Assembly (NCBI GenBank): GCA_027475525.1
Contig: JAMWFC010000062.1
Coordinates: forward strand, 1 to 64,000
From: Macrolepiota albuminosa
Lineage: Eukaryota > Basidiomycota > Agaricomycetes > Agaricales > Agaricaceae
DNA length: 64,000 bases
Direction of reading: 5' to 3'
Positions 10,313-22,870 of this stretch are shown piece after piece. The notes beneath the pieces were generated by a model, which was given only the letters and a program-made list of their open reading frames with translations, was not told the origin of the DNA and searched no databases. The translations under genes and the position numbers were made by a program. Numbering within the stretch: position 1 is the stretch's first letter; each line of letters starts with the position of its first letter.

Positions 10313-11279
10313 ATTTCTCAAACTCATTTGTAACTGTCTTCTTCAGTCTAGGCCCCGTCGCTATCGCCTCGCAGTCGATCCTCCTCACACTTGGCTCTAC
10401 TACGTACCAAGTAGGATTTGCCGTAGCGTGTGCGGCAGGTGTACGGTGCGCATGACTTTACAAGGGAGTCCTTGACGTCTCTCTGATACCTACTTGTCAA
10501 GTGTGGGACATCACCTTGGCGCGATGGATCATCGTAGAGCCCGCGGAGCGGCCAACGCGTCACTTGTCCTGGGGTTGATGATCTCAATCTCCCTCGGGTA
10601 AGTCAGAATCGCCTCTTTCCAAGTGACGCCTTATGCTTTCGCAGAGTCATATACATGTTATTCCGACAATCATGGGCGCGCATGCTGAGCAACGATCCCG
10701 GTAAGCCCGTTCGCTGCACCATCCTTATGATTAGCCTATCATATGCGCAAAGACGTCATTGCAAATGTTGCTTCAATCATCCCGATGATTGCGCTATTCC
10801 AAATAGTCGAAGGCAACTCGTGCGTCACAGCTGGTCTGTTAAGGGCTACGAGCAGACAAGTGAGCGCTCTAGTCCCTCCACCAAATTCCAAACACTGATC
10901 ACATCACAGGACACAAGCGCGTTGCTGAACATCAGGTAAGGATATTCACCCCTCTAGTATCTACCCTCAGTTCTTATCTCTCACGCACACTCTCAGCGCA
11001 TTTTACCTCCTCGGTACGTATCCTAAACTCCAAACCCCACTACCAACTCACACCTCGCACGAAAAGGCCTCCCTTTCGGGTCATACCTAGTCTTCATCCA
11101 CGACTGGCGTCTCCCCGGCCTATGGCTCGGGCTAACCCTGGCACTCGTGTGCTGTTCCGTGGTCGGGACCACACTTTGTCTCAAAACAGACTGGCAAGGT
11201 GAAATGACAAAAGTACAACTTCGGTACGGAAAAGCCTCGCATAAACTTGTCGATGAGGAAACGAGTCTCGGTGTTTAGT

Positions 11280-11880
11280 AGTAGTTAGAATTTTTTCTTT
11301 TATTATAGATATATATAAACTGTAGGCGTCGAAGTCGAAAGACCCCCTAGGTGGTGTGTAGAGGTTTGGTTCGGTATTGTATTTTGAGATCGATAATAGA
11401 TGATACAATTTCATCTAATCTAGTTTCACTTTTTGCTATAGGAATGCATAATTATGTTGAGACTGAGGAGTCTCAATACAACTATTCACTGAACAATATT
11501 GATCGGCGTAAAGGCGGGTGCCGGAGGTAAGTAGCCTTTTCGGAGGCCTATGCACAACAAGCATCGACATCATCCGGCAGCCCACTCCACACGTCGGATA
11601 TCTCACAAAAGGAACTCGAAGCCGTCCCCGGCATGGCGCCATTGTCTGGCAGTTGCCGCCCCGGGCACAATAGGGTGGAAAGTTTCACTTCCCTCTCTTT
11701 GTTGCCCCTTTTCCTCCCATCCACGTCTAGCAGCGCAGGTGAGCATCTATTCGCTCTCTCACTTCACACACCTCACGCTCAAGTCTTTTTGCAGAGTAGT
11801 ATTCTTATTTATTGACTTTCGTCATCTATTTCTTCTAGTCACCACTCTGCAAAAAGGTGAGACACTCACCTCCTTCTCTC
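11280..11880. other. spacer after the MATE gene, no gene recognised
   Basis: CpG-normal DNA downstream of the MATE stop. An open frame at 11550-11915 (+) and others on both strands match nothing I know. A 13-bp inverted pair CTTTTTGCAGAGT (11785-11797) / ACTCTGCAAAAAG (11844-11856) sits at the edge of the repeat block; both arms resemble intron 3' ends. Confidence 0.4.
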
Positions 11881-14571
11881 CTGATAGACCAGGTGGCATG
11901 TCCATGTACACCTGAAGGTCAGGCATACTATTGAGGTTAGCTGACACAAAATTGACTTGCCAGATCTCCAACCCAAGCACGGCAGGAACAGCAATGCTGA
12001 TTCAAAAAGACTCGAGATGGACAACTGCAGTGTATGTCTCATTGTAATCCTCCCTCAGAACCTGAAAGTATCTCTTAGCCACCAACCACACCTTTCAACA
12101 CACTATCTGCCCCTTTGCATTGTACTTATTTGCAAAGACCCAGCAGCACCCAATGACCTTTTTTCCTGCCAGCACCTCATCCTCCAGGATCAAGCACCAG
12201 ACTTTCTTTTCCTCCATGATGCATAATTCATCCTTGATTGCTGGTTTTCAAAGGTCCAGGCATTTCATGGCCTCAGCATAAGTTGCAGGCATGTGGGAGT
12301 CCTCTCCAGAAGTGGTGTTCGATAGCAGGGCTAGGTAGGCATAGGCATCTGTAGCTAACAAGGCCTGCAGATTCTTCTCCTGTAGTCTTATAGAGCATTG
12401 TGGTGCTGGTGGCTGATCTACGTCAGTTGGTGGTTGTGTGATTTTCAAGGAGTTCTCATCTTCAGAGTCAGCATTAGGGACAGTAGTGTCCAGTTTAGTG
12501 GGATCAGTGGCCTGTGTTGGTGGTTTGTAAAGCATCAAGAAGCCATTCACTCTTGAGGCTACTGGCTGTTATGGTTTAAGGACATCTGCAGTCTGCATGA
12601 TAGGAGATGGCTGCACATTATGAGGGGAGAATACAGTTCTCACACAGGCCTTTGACTTCCAGACCTCTCTTTACCTCCAAACCGTCTACCAAACCCCTTT
12701 TGGCCAGTGTCCAAATTGAGTCAACCCCTGCATGTCTAAAATGATAGTGCCAGCCATCAATGTCTACTGTTTAATTTACTGGAGTCATAATCATAGCTTG
12801 TGGTATGTCTGTTTTATTCAGTGCATCTAGTCAGTACATCCCACTCAAGCCTTTCCCAACTAAAATCTCTCATCTCTTAGAGTCTTTGAACATGACCTGG
12901 CCCTTCTCAAATATGACAGAAAACTCTGCTCAGTCAAACTTTCCTATGGAGATGAGGTTTGCAGCTGGGTCTGGGGTGTGTAATGCATTGACAAAAATTA
13001 ACTCTGTAGTCATTCTATTTACAGTAACCAGCTTTCTGACAGTACCCTGACCTACAATATGGAAGGTTGAGTTTTTCAATGCTGCCTTTCTCTCTCTTGA
13101 GACTGTGAGTTCCATATACTCTGAGAACACTGCACAATTTACGAAGCAGTGATCACTTGCTCCAGAGTCTGCAAAAGTCAGGGTGATTTGCATGTCATTC
13201 AATATAATTGCTAGCATATATGTGGTCTGGATTGTTGGTGTTTGGAACGTATCTGCAAGGGTTGCTCTAAGTGGGGCTTTAGCAGCGAGTGATGCTAGTG
13301 CCTGCTCACAGTTCCTGAAGTTCAATAGGAATTGTCCTTCTTTTCTCCCACCTCTCCAGTTAGCACTTCTCTATCATGTGTTCTAACCTCTTGCAATTAG
13401 GATTTGTGCATACCATTTTAGGCTTTTGAGTTGTCATAGCTTGTAAAGCTGTGACTAAAGGAGTCATTGTCTTTTGCATCCTCAAGTGTTCCCAGTAAAT
13501 CAGTAATCCTGAGATTAAATCTGCTGATGTTTTGGTGGAGTATAAGCTTGTGACAACAATATTCCAGGATTCTGGCAGGGACATCATGACAATGGATCGG
13601 AATGTGGTGTCAGGAATGTTTGCTCTCTTCTCAGTGGCGTTCTTCCATTTGATTTGTAAGTCTGTGAGGTGAGCTATGAGGTCCCCACCATTTGCAAGTC
13701 TCATTCCACAAAGTGCATTCTCCACTCCCATGGCTGCCAATTCCAATATTATGCTATATGCTTTTGTCAAGGAGTCCCATGCTTCCGCTGTGGATCTCTC
13801 CATCTTAATGCTGAGTCCCACAGAGTTCTTGCAATTGTATATTATGAGTGCGAGGGTCCACACATCATGGATATCCCATTCCTTGAGGGAGAGTGTGCAG
13901 GAGTTCCATGTGATAGCTTCGACTGTACTCTTTTCAGTTGTGTTGTCAATGGCGAGGGCTAGTTTTACTTCCTCCTTGTCTTTGTGTGTAATGCTTTTAG
14001 GTGTTGTGGCAGTTGGCTTTGAGATGCTGCCATTAAGGTATCCCTTCACTCCTCATGCATGGGCTGCAATCAGCACTTTGCTTTTAAATTGTACGAAGTT
14101 GGTTCCATCAAAGTGTTGTTCCTCCGGAAATATCAGGGGACCATTAGATATAGAGTTTTGAGACATTTTGGTGTCTACTGTGTGTGTGAGTCATTAAGAA
14201 GCAAAAATTTTCTGTACAAAAACAGGGCCTATAACCTGTAGACAAGTATAAGAATATATCCCTCAGATAGTCACAACATAGTCTGTGAATGACTTTGTTA
14301 CCTGTAGACAAGTATAAGAATATATCTACAGGACTTGTAAGTACTGTGTAAAGACAGGTATAAGTAATTGACGTACCCCTCAGATAGTTATGACATAGTC
14401 TGTAAACGACTGAGGGGCACATTTGTATACATAAGTATTTATACTCAGGAAAATTGTTGATTAAAATAATAAATAAAAAGTATTGTGCTGTGGTGGCGCA
14501 ACATAACAAATAAAAATATAAGTAAAGTTAAGAATAAAATAAAAATAAAGTATACTATATAGTGCTGACCA
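11880..14571 (-). mobile_element. decayed copia relic: LTR, gag, protease, RT N-terminus
   Basis: A broken copia element read right to left. Its LTR is 14237-14571 and the primer site GGTTATAGGCCC is 14225-14236 (rc). Gag starts at 14166, with one TGA (14053-14055) where a Trp is expected. It has a Gag body (13360-14049, text AEAWDSLTKAY), a Cys-rich knuckle remnant near 13365-13400 and a protease with FADSGASDHC (about 13150-13190). An internal deletion then removes the integrase. The linker follows (PATYAEAMKCLDLW, about 12250-12300), then the start of RT (KKVIGCCWVFANKYNA, LEIWQVNFVSANLN). It breaks off near 11880. No 3' LTR was found. CpG is almost absent. Confidence 0.8.
14237..14571 (-). 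repeat. copia 5' LTR with A-X-B-A-B leader
   Basis: On the minus strand it starts TGGTCAGCAC and ends GTCTACA, next to the primer site. TATAAATA lies at 14436-14443 (rc). Leader parts in minus order: A1 14411-14377, X 14376-14326 (51 bp, GTACGT to TGTAG, with ACTTAC inside), B1 14325-14302, A2 14297-14260, B2 14259-14236. A1 and A2 share about 30 of 35 bases; B1 and B2 are identical. The left border (14571) is inferred from similarity to the LTR at 45.7-46.1 kb. Confidence 0.75.
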
Positions 14572-14587
14572 GATATTATATACTAAC

Positions 14588-15115
14588 AACAATGCCTTCA
14601 CAGATGAACAGATATGGAAATTTTTAAGAAACAAAGCTCTATCAAGGGAGACAAGAGCCATTCTTTGAAGAACAATGCACAATAATTATAAAATCAGAAA
14701 ATACTGAGAGAACATTGAAATCTTTGAAGGAAAGGCAGTATGCCTACAATGTAACAATACACAGAAATCTATAGAATATATTCTGATAAAGTGCAGAGTC
14801 TCAGAACAGAAGACAGTATAGAAGCTAGTCAGAAAAATACATAAAAAAAGAGCATAACTCTGAAAAAGCCATTACTAAGTGAGCAGCTAAAATGTGCAAT
14901 GATTAAAAAAAAGCAGCAGAAATGAGCAAGAAGTGGGCCACCAGATTCTCAATAATAGAAGCATCAATGATTATATGGAAAGCTAGATGCAACTAGAGAA
15001 TCTTCTGGAAGGCTGACTTATTGAAGATTCTAACAGAGACAGAAATTAGTAATAGACTAAAGTAGGCACTGATTCAAAGAATAAAATTAGACTGCCTAGC
15101 AATGTGGAAGGAATC
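14588..15115 (+). pseudogene. LINE (Tad1-like) ORF2 C-terminus relic
   Basis: Conceptual translation with stops read through gives FTDEQIWKFLRNKALSRETR, then a CX2C zinc motif CLQCNNTQKSIEYILIKC and a Trp-rich tail. This is the C-terminal region typical of Agaricomycete non-LTR retrotransposon RT proteins. Stops stand mostly where Trp is expected. Only the C-terminal end is present, with no RT catalytic part, as for a 5'-truncated insertion. The assignment comes from remembered family text. Confidence 0.55.
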
Positions 15116-15199
15116 AGTGAGGCTGGAGGGCTTTCAGATACATCAGGTAGTGTGCTTACAATTATAGATGTCAAAGTGTCCACAGGGTTATATTGGGCT

Positions 15200-16520
15200 C
15201 TTCTATAGATAGACATGTGAATTGATTTGCACTAAGCAGCAGGGGCATACTCTTCACCTGTTGCTTCTCTAAAAATCCTCCAGGCACCCTTCTCCTAGCG
15301 CATCTGCACTTTGCTCCTGCTCCAGGATCTCTGATGCCACAACATCTGGAGAAGGCGCTCTGGCTGCATCTTTGGCTGCCAGGAGCTGTAGGAGCAGCTT
15401 TTTCTGAGGCAAGGTAGCGCACTTCAAGGCCAAGTGGGCAACAGCATGTGAAGTGGCCAGAAATGCCACAGCGCTGGCATAAAATAGGTATGTTGACATG
15501 TTAGTGGAAGGAGTCCACGTCTATAAAGGCTTCAGGAAGCAATGTTGGTGCTGCAGAGGAAGCAGTGAGGCTGGGAGGAGTAAACACACAGTGCTATTGC
15601 TGAGGCCAGAGCTTGTCGCAGGCTGCACTTGAGTTCCATGAGCTGCCACTAGTCCCAGGCCACTTGGTACCAAGAGTTGATATGATTGTTGGCTGGGCAT
15701 CCTTCTGTAAGATTGTTGATACACTTCATCAGAGTTGATTAAAGCCCTTCCTGAAAGGTGAGACAGAGTTGCAGGCCATCAGGGTACCCAGCCTGCTTGA
15801 CTAGTGCATGGAAAAAGTCGATGTATTTATCTAGCAAGCACTTTCCTTGTCCATACTAGTTCCTGTCTTGGAGAACCAGCACGGCTGTTTTGGCCAGGTT
15901 CTAGGAGAAAAACTTGTTCCAGAACTCCTGCTCAAATGTGGCCCAGCTTGCAAACTCTGCGACTCCTCTGGAGTGTCAGAAAACCCTCAGTGTGTAGATA
16001 GCTGCTCTTCCAGACTTTATGTAGGAGAGAACCCATGCAATTTTCAGGTTATCAGAGACAAAGTTGTCTCTGCAGAGCTAGATATAAGTGAGGCATAACT
16101 GTAGAAATCATTCTCCAGTCACACAGTTGCTATCATAGGTGTCTAGGATTGCTGGTTGGAGAAGGAGCATGCATGGGGCACCTTGGGCCACTGGAGGACC
16201 CAGAGCAGGTGGCTGAGCAGCAGGGGGCAGTTCTGCTACTAGAGTTGCTGTAGCAACTAAGGGAGTAGAATTTAGATGCTCTAGAAGGGCCTGGAAAGAG
16301 TCAGAAATAGTTTTGGTGGTTTGTCAGAGAGTAGAGAGTTTGGCAGTGTAGTGAATGAGGAAAGCTTGAGTAAGCTGCACTTGGGCCTCCAGGTGGAGCA
16401 AGCAAGTCCAGGCTTCATCCTGAGGAGCTGTAGCGTTTGAAGGAGTGTCTGAAAAGATGAGCTGAGACATAAAAGGCAGAGGTGCTTAAGACTGGTGGAG
16501 AAGCAACAGATAGGAGTCAG
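15200..16520 (-). pseudogene. Ty3/gypsy Gag relic
   Basis: The minus strand, with several stops and frame changes, carries the Gag pattern of Agaricomycete gypsy elements: a capsid-like part (LKIAWVLSYIKSGRAAI, FEQEFWNKFF), then the stretch LLDKYIDFFHALVKQAGYPD near 15790-15840. The region after the knuckle reads LLLQLLAAKDAARAPSPDV (about 15340-15400). The zinc knuckle itself is degraded. It is not part of the gypsy integrase relic at 22.4-22.9 kb, because the gene order would be wrong. Confidence 0.65.
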
Positions 16521-16949
16521 AAAATTCTTCTGACAGCTATAAGGGGCTTCCAGACCAAAATTAGGAGACTTGTTCTGCTGTAAAGGCAATGTCCAGAGGT
16601 TGCAGCTAATCACACAACTGGCAGAGAGAAATCCAAAGTATATTAGAGAAAGTAGAAATAATATAATCAATAACTAATCACATGGCAAAGAAAAATCCAA
16701 AAAGAACAAGTCTGAAGATTCCTCTGCCAGTGCAGCGCATCAGTATGAGGGGCAGAAGGCATGGGAGTGTCTGTACAGTATCCAATAGCTAGCTCCAGAA
16801 GGCCTGGAGCACTCCTGGAGCATGAGAAATGCTTCAGAGTTCTCTGGAGCTCTGAAAAAGGAAATTGTAACTGGAAAAGGAGGCAGAAAAGAAAGATTGA
16901 GGAGGAGTTCCCTGACAATCACAGAGCTCAAAAATGCAATTTTATGCAG

Positions 16950-19900
16950 CCAATTTAAGTTTGCAACTCTCTATAAGTCTAAAGCCTGGGATAAAGAATT
17001 GTGGAAAGCAAAGATTTGAAAATTTTACCCAACACTTGTGCAGAGTTTGGAGCTTAGCTTTAATGCTGGAGTGCCAAGGATTAATCTCACCTTTACTCTC
17101 AAAAATAAAAGTTCTATTCATCAGTTGTCTGAACAATTCAATAATATTGTCAATGCAAAATTCAAAAAAAGCTATTACTTAGGTTTCTTTATTAAGAAAC
17201 AAGTCAAACAAACAATCAGCTCATTTCAAACATCTCCTCTACACATCATTCTAAAGCCCAACAAGCTGGGAAAGTTTCAACTTATCCAGGACCTATCATT
17301 TCCACACAAGAACCCACTTTCAAGTAGCATACAAGCAATTAATCTTGCCATCGATTTTGCACAATTTTCTTGCACCTGGGGCACTTTTAATAGCACATAT
17401 TTACTTGTTGCCAGATTACCACAAGGCTCCCAAGCAGCAATCAGAAATGTCAAGGAAGCATACAGAACTGTGCCAATAGAGCCAAGTCAATGGCCAGGCC
17501 TTGTCGTTAAGCTTCAAGAACCTGACTCATTTTCCATTAATACAATGGACTGCTTCAGGCTTAGCTCAGGATGCAGAGTTTACAGAACAGTGGGTAATGC
17601 AGGAGCACAGATCATGTGAGTGCATGACATGAGACCAGTATCAAAGTGGGTCGATGACCACATTTTCTTCAGAGTTAAAAAGGAATATGTGTCAAGTTAT
17701 AATAAAATGCGAGAAGAGTGCAGAAAAGACATCAAAAAGGAAGGTGGGAAAATGCAGAAAGAAGGACAAATTTGGTATCAAGAGAAGAAAGATAGTGATG
17801 ACAAGGCTGAAGAGTATAATGAGGATATGTCAAGCCAAATCTGAGATTTATCCCACACTTCTGAGTGGTCAGAGGAGGACAACCTATACTCCTATGCTAT
17901 TCAGAATGTAAATGAGATATCAGAGAAGCTGGGCATTTTATAGGAGAAGGGAAAAGACATCTTCTTTGGACATATAGTGCCATATATTGGCTTTTGATGG
18001 GATCTAGAGCACCAAGAAGTCAAAGAGAAAAGAGAGAAATACTTCTATGCATTTGCCAAGTAGGAAAAATTGAAGTTTCACAACCTAAAAGAGGCTCAGC
18101 AACTGTATAGAAAGCTCCTACATGCTTGCTGCATTATACCTAGAGGAAAAGCATATCTGGCAAGGCTGGAAGCCTTTCTCACAGTTTTCCATAACTGTCC
18201 TTTCATGCCATGCACTCTTTCTAAAGAGACTATCAAAGACCTGCTCTGGTAGAAGCAAGTACTTCCTCAGCCAATGGCAAGACCAATTCTGGAGTCAAGA
18301 CCATACATTGACATACAGGCCTACTTTGATGCCAGTTCATTGACAGGCATCAGAATTACTATTGGCAAGAGATGGAGAGCATGGCAACTCAAAGCAGGCT
18401 GGCAAGCACAAGGTCAAGACATCAGCTAGGCAGAGGCAATGAGATTTTGCCTCCTTGTCTCGACAATTGCAGAAGCCCAAGAAAAAGGAGCATGAATCAA
18501 GGTGTTCAGGGACAACACTGGAGTTGTGGAAGGCTGGTGGGCAGGGAGAAGCTGCAACAAGCAGGTTAACAACATCTTCAAACATGTATTTAAAGTTTGT
18601 TAGCGTTACAGCATTGAGATATGCACTAAATATGTATTGAGCTAGTTTAAACCTGCAGATGGTCCTTTCAAAGGTCAGTACTCTCCAGAAAGCCTCTTGT
18701 TGCCTGCTGTTCAAATTCCAGAACAAGCAATCAAGTTCATTGTCAACTACAATCATCCAAGCTGTAAGACAGAAAGAGAAAGGCAGCAAAAGCAAAAAAC
18801 TGTCAAAAAAGAAGGCAAAGGAGATGTTAAGACCTTATGGATGCCTAAAAATCTTGTTGACAAGCATTAGGACAATGAATGATGGTCTTTCTCAAAGTTC
18901 TGATGAGAAGGTGAACACTAATAGCACTAAAAAAAAAAGCAGAGCCACCTGTTAACAAACACAAACCAATGCCATATCTCAAAGGGCTCAAGTTCACATC
19001 ATCTGCATTAAGGCTCCATGTGAAAGTGTGTGAAAGGTTGAGGCTATGGTTGCCCAGCAAGGAAGAGAGTAACTGTGAGAGAGGGAATCAACATATTTTG
19101 TCAGAAAAAGATGTAAAGAATGTTTTTACAATCATAAACCAAGCATAAGCAGAGTCCACAAAGGAAACCTACAGAACAGGTCTTTTACTGTTTTATGTCT
19201 TCTGTGATTACAGAAGCATACCAGAGGAGGTGCATGCACTGGTTACGCAGGAAGTTCTAGAAGCCTTTGTGGCAGCATTGGCAGGAGCGTATTCAAAGTT
19301 GGCAATCAAGAATTTTGTTGCAGAGATCAGAGCCTGGCATTTGCTTCACAATGTCAAGTGAAGCTTTAATGGGGAAAGGATATAAGCATTATTAAAAGCT
19401 GCAGAGAGACTTTCTCTAGCCTTATCAAAGAGAAAGAAGAGGCAGCCATGCACACCAGCATTCTTGCAAGCAATGCACAAACAGTTAAAATTAAATTTAG
19501 AATATTCAGATCTATTAAATGTCATGGTATTTGCTTGTGCAATAACTTGTTTTTATTTGGCAGCTAGACTTGGAGAGTTTACGATACAAACACTATCATC
19601 TTTTGACCCACTAGTCAATGTAAAACCTGTCAACGTTTCTCAGTCAATGAACAGGACAGGGCTGTAAACAACAGCATTCTTCTTACTCAGGACTAAGATG
19701 GCAGTACATGGAAAAACAGTGTTGTGGGCAATACAAAGTGATATCTCAGACCCAGAGAAAGCTTTAGAAGCTCACTTCCACATCAATAATCTACTGATAA
19801 ACAGTCCTTTATTTGCATACAAGAATAAAAAAGAAAAATCTATGCCTTTAATGAAGAAAAAAAATTTAGAGGCGCTGTCAAAGGTAGCCAAAAAGGCTAA

Positions 19901-20070
19901 CCTTGAGCTGTTACAAAGGCACGGCATTCAAATTGGCACAACATTGGACTTACTAAGAGAAGTTCCTTTTGAAGCAATAAAGGCAATAAGGCAATAGTCC
20001 AGTAACACATTCTATAGTTACTTGTTGAAGCATGAACAAATCTTAGTGTCATACCTGCAGCAGATTTCTT
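16950..20070 (+). mobile_element. DIRS/Ngaro-like retroelement relic 1 (RT, RNase H, tyrosine recombinase)
   Basis: Three parts follow in order on the plus strand. RT: open frame 17038-17619 (LIQDLSFPHKNP, CTWGTF, AAIRNVKEAYRTVPIEPSQW) and the active-site text KWVDDHIFFRV at 17641-17673. RNase H: QAYFDASS, WRAWQLKAGW, VFRDNTGVVEGWWAGRS (about 18315-18545), ending FKPADGP. Tyrosine recombinase: about 18960-20060, with the first Arg box AARLGEF at 19561-19581, the C-terminal box LQRHGIQIGTTLDLL near 19910-19955 and YSYLLKHEQIL near 20010-20045. Related proteins have HxxR in this box; here it is HGIQ, with CAA in place of an Arg codon, so the recombinase is dead. Stops often replace Trp. The order RT-RNase H-recombinase without integrase defines DIRS-type elements. 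Confidence 0.8.
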
Positions 20071-20240
20071 CCCTGCACAAGTAAGTCCTAAGGCTCATGC
20101 TAGCATTTAGAAAATAAAAAACATAGTTAGGGTGAGTCTATATTCACCTCACTACTGCCTATAAAGAGACATGCTACATGAAAAGGGGTATTGCTAGTGG
20201 TACTTGTGCGATGCATCATATTTTTCTAAGAAAGTGGAAA

Positions 20241-21119
20241 TCACAGCTAACTCACTTGTTGGTCAGATACATTGTCTGAGAGAAAATAAAAAGAAAATCT
20301 AGCCTGTAGCATGAGTTTGGAATAACCCATAGTGGGTCTTGCCCATCTTTCATATATCATATTTGTATTGCAGTACTAGCAAGTATATACACAAGTTATT
20401 ACTGAAACAACAAAGCAAGGAAGTCAAAAAGGGCTGGCCTGGCAATCATGAGACATGAGAGAGAGCCAGGATATGGTCTTTGAATAAGGTGACAGTGTGG
20501 AAATTGTGTAAGCTTAATTTTTTTTCTCGACAGCCACCTACCAGAGGCTTTATCGTGTCTTAGTCTTCATTCTCTTTGAGAACAGAAAAGTTTTTCCCAC
20601 CCATCTACTCAGAGAAGCACCAAGAAAGGCTCCGACAGCACACCAGTAATGGAGCAAAAATGAGTGCGGAATACAAAGGACTCTCTTTTACAATAAGAGA
20701 TTGATCTTTTCACCACTGCCCCCACCACGAGTCATACACTTTGTCCTTGCACAATGCTACATGCAGGCTATCACAAAGCAGTTCAATACTCAGAGATATG
20801 CAGTAAGCAAGAGTATACAACAAATGGCACCATAATGTTCCCTGCAATATGAGCCAGAAGAAGGTGAGTTGTGTTTTCAGAGAGAAGTTGAGTTTAGCTC
20901 AGACATTTTTCCCTTCCATCTCGTCTGAATTGCAGCTAACTCACTTGTTAGTCAGATACATTATCTGAGAGAAAATAAAAAGAAAATCTGGCCTATAGCA
21001 TGGATTCAGAGTAATCTGTAGTGAGTCTTGCCCATCTCCTATATATCATATTTGTATTGCAGTACTAGCAAGTATATACACAAGTTATTACTGAAACAAC
21101 AAAGCAAGAAAGTCAAAAA
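20241..21119 (+). repeat. 190-bp direct repeat pair behind the recombinase
   Basis: Bases 20241-20430 recur at 20932-21119 with about 90% identity by eye; for example both contain GCAGTACTAGCAAGTATATA. About 500 bp separate them. They follow directly after a tyrosine-recombinase gene, where DIRS/Ngaro-like elements carry split direct repeats (A1..B1-A2-B2). I suggest they are B1 and B2. I could not find the matching A1 to the left. Confidence 0.6.
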
Positions 21120-22370
21120 ACTTCAAATTTGAAAACTTGAGTTCACAGAAGGCCAACTCAATTGCTAGCACAACATGTTCTTTGAACAGCAAGAAAGATC
21201 ACTAGACATTGCAAATAAGATATTTACATCAACATTTAATATGAAGAAAAATAAACAGCACATTCTCATAGATAGGAACTAAATCTATATAAGCTCACAG
21301 AGAAAATAATGCAGAAAGAGTTCATAATTATCCAAGACAACATGGTCCAATTTTTAAAGGCAAAGATAAATAAAGGAAATATGACAATATAAGTACAATA
21401 TAATAAAGCAACAAATAAAACTAAAAGAAACTTAAGATATGAACATTACAAGCCTGAAAGATTTCAAGTAAAAGACCTCATATCATTTAGCTATCTTTCC
21501 AACTTGTCAATCTGGCAAGTGGAAAATTTAAAATGCTTTTTATATTAAGATTTATAACTTTTATCAAGCAGTAGTCTAGCTTCACAAAAGTGAGTAACAA
21601 AGCAACATAGTAAATACAATAATAAACACTTTATAAAACCTAGTATCCAACAAAGAGATTAAGAACAAACTGAGAGAAAGCTGAAAGACATTTCAAACAA
21701 AGGTCAAAATAAAATAGAAGTAGATGCATCAAACAATGGCAACCAACAATTAAATCAATCAAAAAGTCTTCAATTGATATCTATAGAGGCAACACAATGC
21801 TCAATCATATTTGCTTTATCACATTGTCAATAATGGCCTTGTTGATTTTTGACAATCACATATAGTTTTAGCTATGATTCACAGGTACTTTTTCAGATTC
21901 GATCCTTCTTATTTTAGTTGCTTTGATAGTAGTACTGTATCAATATATTACCAAATAAACTGTATTTGTTTACAATGACTTAGACTTCAATATTATAAAA
22001 AAACAATTGCAGCTAAAGCAGCAGCTTATATAGTATTAGCTTATATAACCTATGGGTCTACATGAGGATTTATTTATATTTTCTTTTAATGTGACATCAA
22101 CTTGATTCACTTTTGTACTTTCTTACTTTCAAAGTTTATCAGCTCATTAATTCAATAATATTTTATTACTATTAACAAGTAAATAGCTATTAATCTAGCA
22201 TAGGCAAATGACATCATTGTAATATAACAATTTATCTATTAATAATGTAAACAACTGCTAAAGCAAAAAAAAATAAAAAAAAAATAATAAATCATCACAT
22301 AACTGAACATATCTAACAGAAAACAGAACAAATTATATATATTATAAAAAAATAAAATAAAATAAGTTTT
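21120..22370. other. AT-rich stretch without recognised gene
   Basis: Very AT-rich, nearly CpG-free DNA with no open frame of note on either strand and no coding similarity that I could see. Probably repeat debris beyond recognition. Confidence 0.5.
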
Positions 22371-22870
22371 ACTATATATAGTCTGAGCTGTTAATGCAAG
22401 AGCTTCTGAGAGAGCTAAGTGGTCACAATATTTAAGGCATCTAGATAGACATGATCACCAAGTTTGTACATAGAGACTAGGATCTATTCTTAGTCATAGT
22501 CTCAGGCCATGTTGTTCTTTGCCTTAGTAAGTGCTGCTTTTGCCTCTTCCTATGCCTTTTGCATTTAATCAACAAACTTGTTGATAAACTTATTTTTCAA
22601 CTATTGCATGCATAGTTCAAATTTTATTTAGAAGTATTAATCTATGTCAAGGAAGAATAGCAATATCTATATGAATAAATAGACATAGTTGTTGTACTAA
22701 AATCTAGCTTCCAGAAAGAGCTTGTTCTAGTCATTCTAATGTTTGTTGCAAAAAGCCAGAGATACTATTTCAATTCCTGATTGATATGCTCAGTCTGGCT
22801 ATTGAACTTGTTGCTTTAAAAATACTCCTTTTCAATAAGAATTTATATACTTTAGAAATACAACTTGATC
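22370..22870 (-). pseudogene. Ty3/gypsy integrase C-terminus relic
   Basis: The minus strand reads, across frames and stops, NQELKQYLWLFATN followed by KFINKFVDWMQKAQEEAKAA, LTKAKNNMA and YKLGDHVYLDA. This is the end of a gypsy integrase core and its GPY-type tail (usually ..QELEQYLRLF.., ..AKAALTKAKDEMA.., ..GDRVWLDA..). Heavily stop-ridden and isolated. Confidence 0.65.

Larger units (their letters stand above)
4048..11279 (+). pseudogene. MATE-family antiporter, right copy, split by a copia element
   Basis: Second MATE gene, starting MLSTRDGDYTSRTEE at 4048 and ending at the TAG at 11277-11279. Exon 1 is about 4048-4208, and exon 2 starts about 4261 with GHVSTLALAAVSLGSMTANV. Exon 2 is cut at 4442 by the retrotransposon and resumes at 9396 with RPELVALWSQRM. 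Without the element and one target copy the frame reads straight through. Later exons keep the family text: GLYLRWLAMGLPGAG (about 9650), WGPEPFNLGFIGAPISVAIS (about 9950), SEWWAWEILAL (about 10200), ASQSILLTLG (about 10370), GLWLGLTLAL (about 11120). Introns match those of the left copy. Apart from the insertion and a 19-bp repeat array on one splice donor, the gene still looks intact, so it was disrupted recently. The insertion should abolish a normal full-length transporter. Confidence 0.85.

Noticed and set aside
15200..22870. One gypsy element spanning the gag relic and the integrase relic
   Set aside because: Both are on the minus strand, but the integrase lies upstream of the gag, so they cannot be one simple element.
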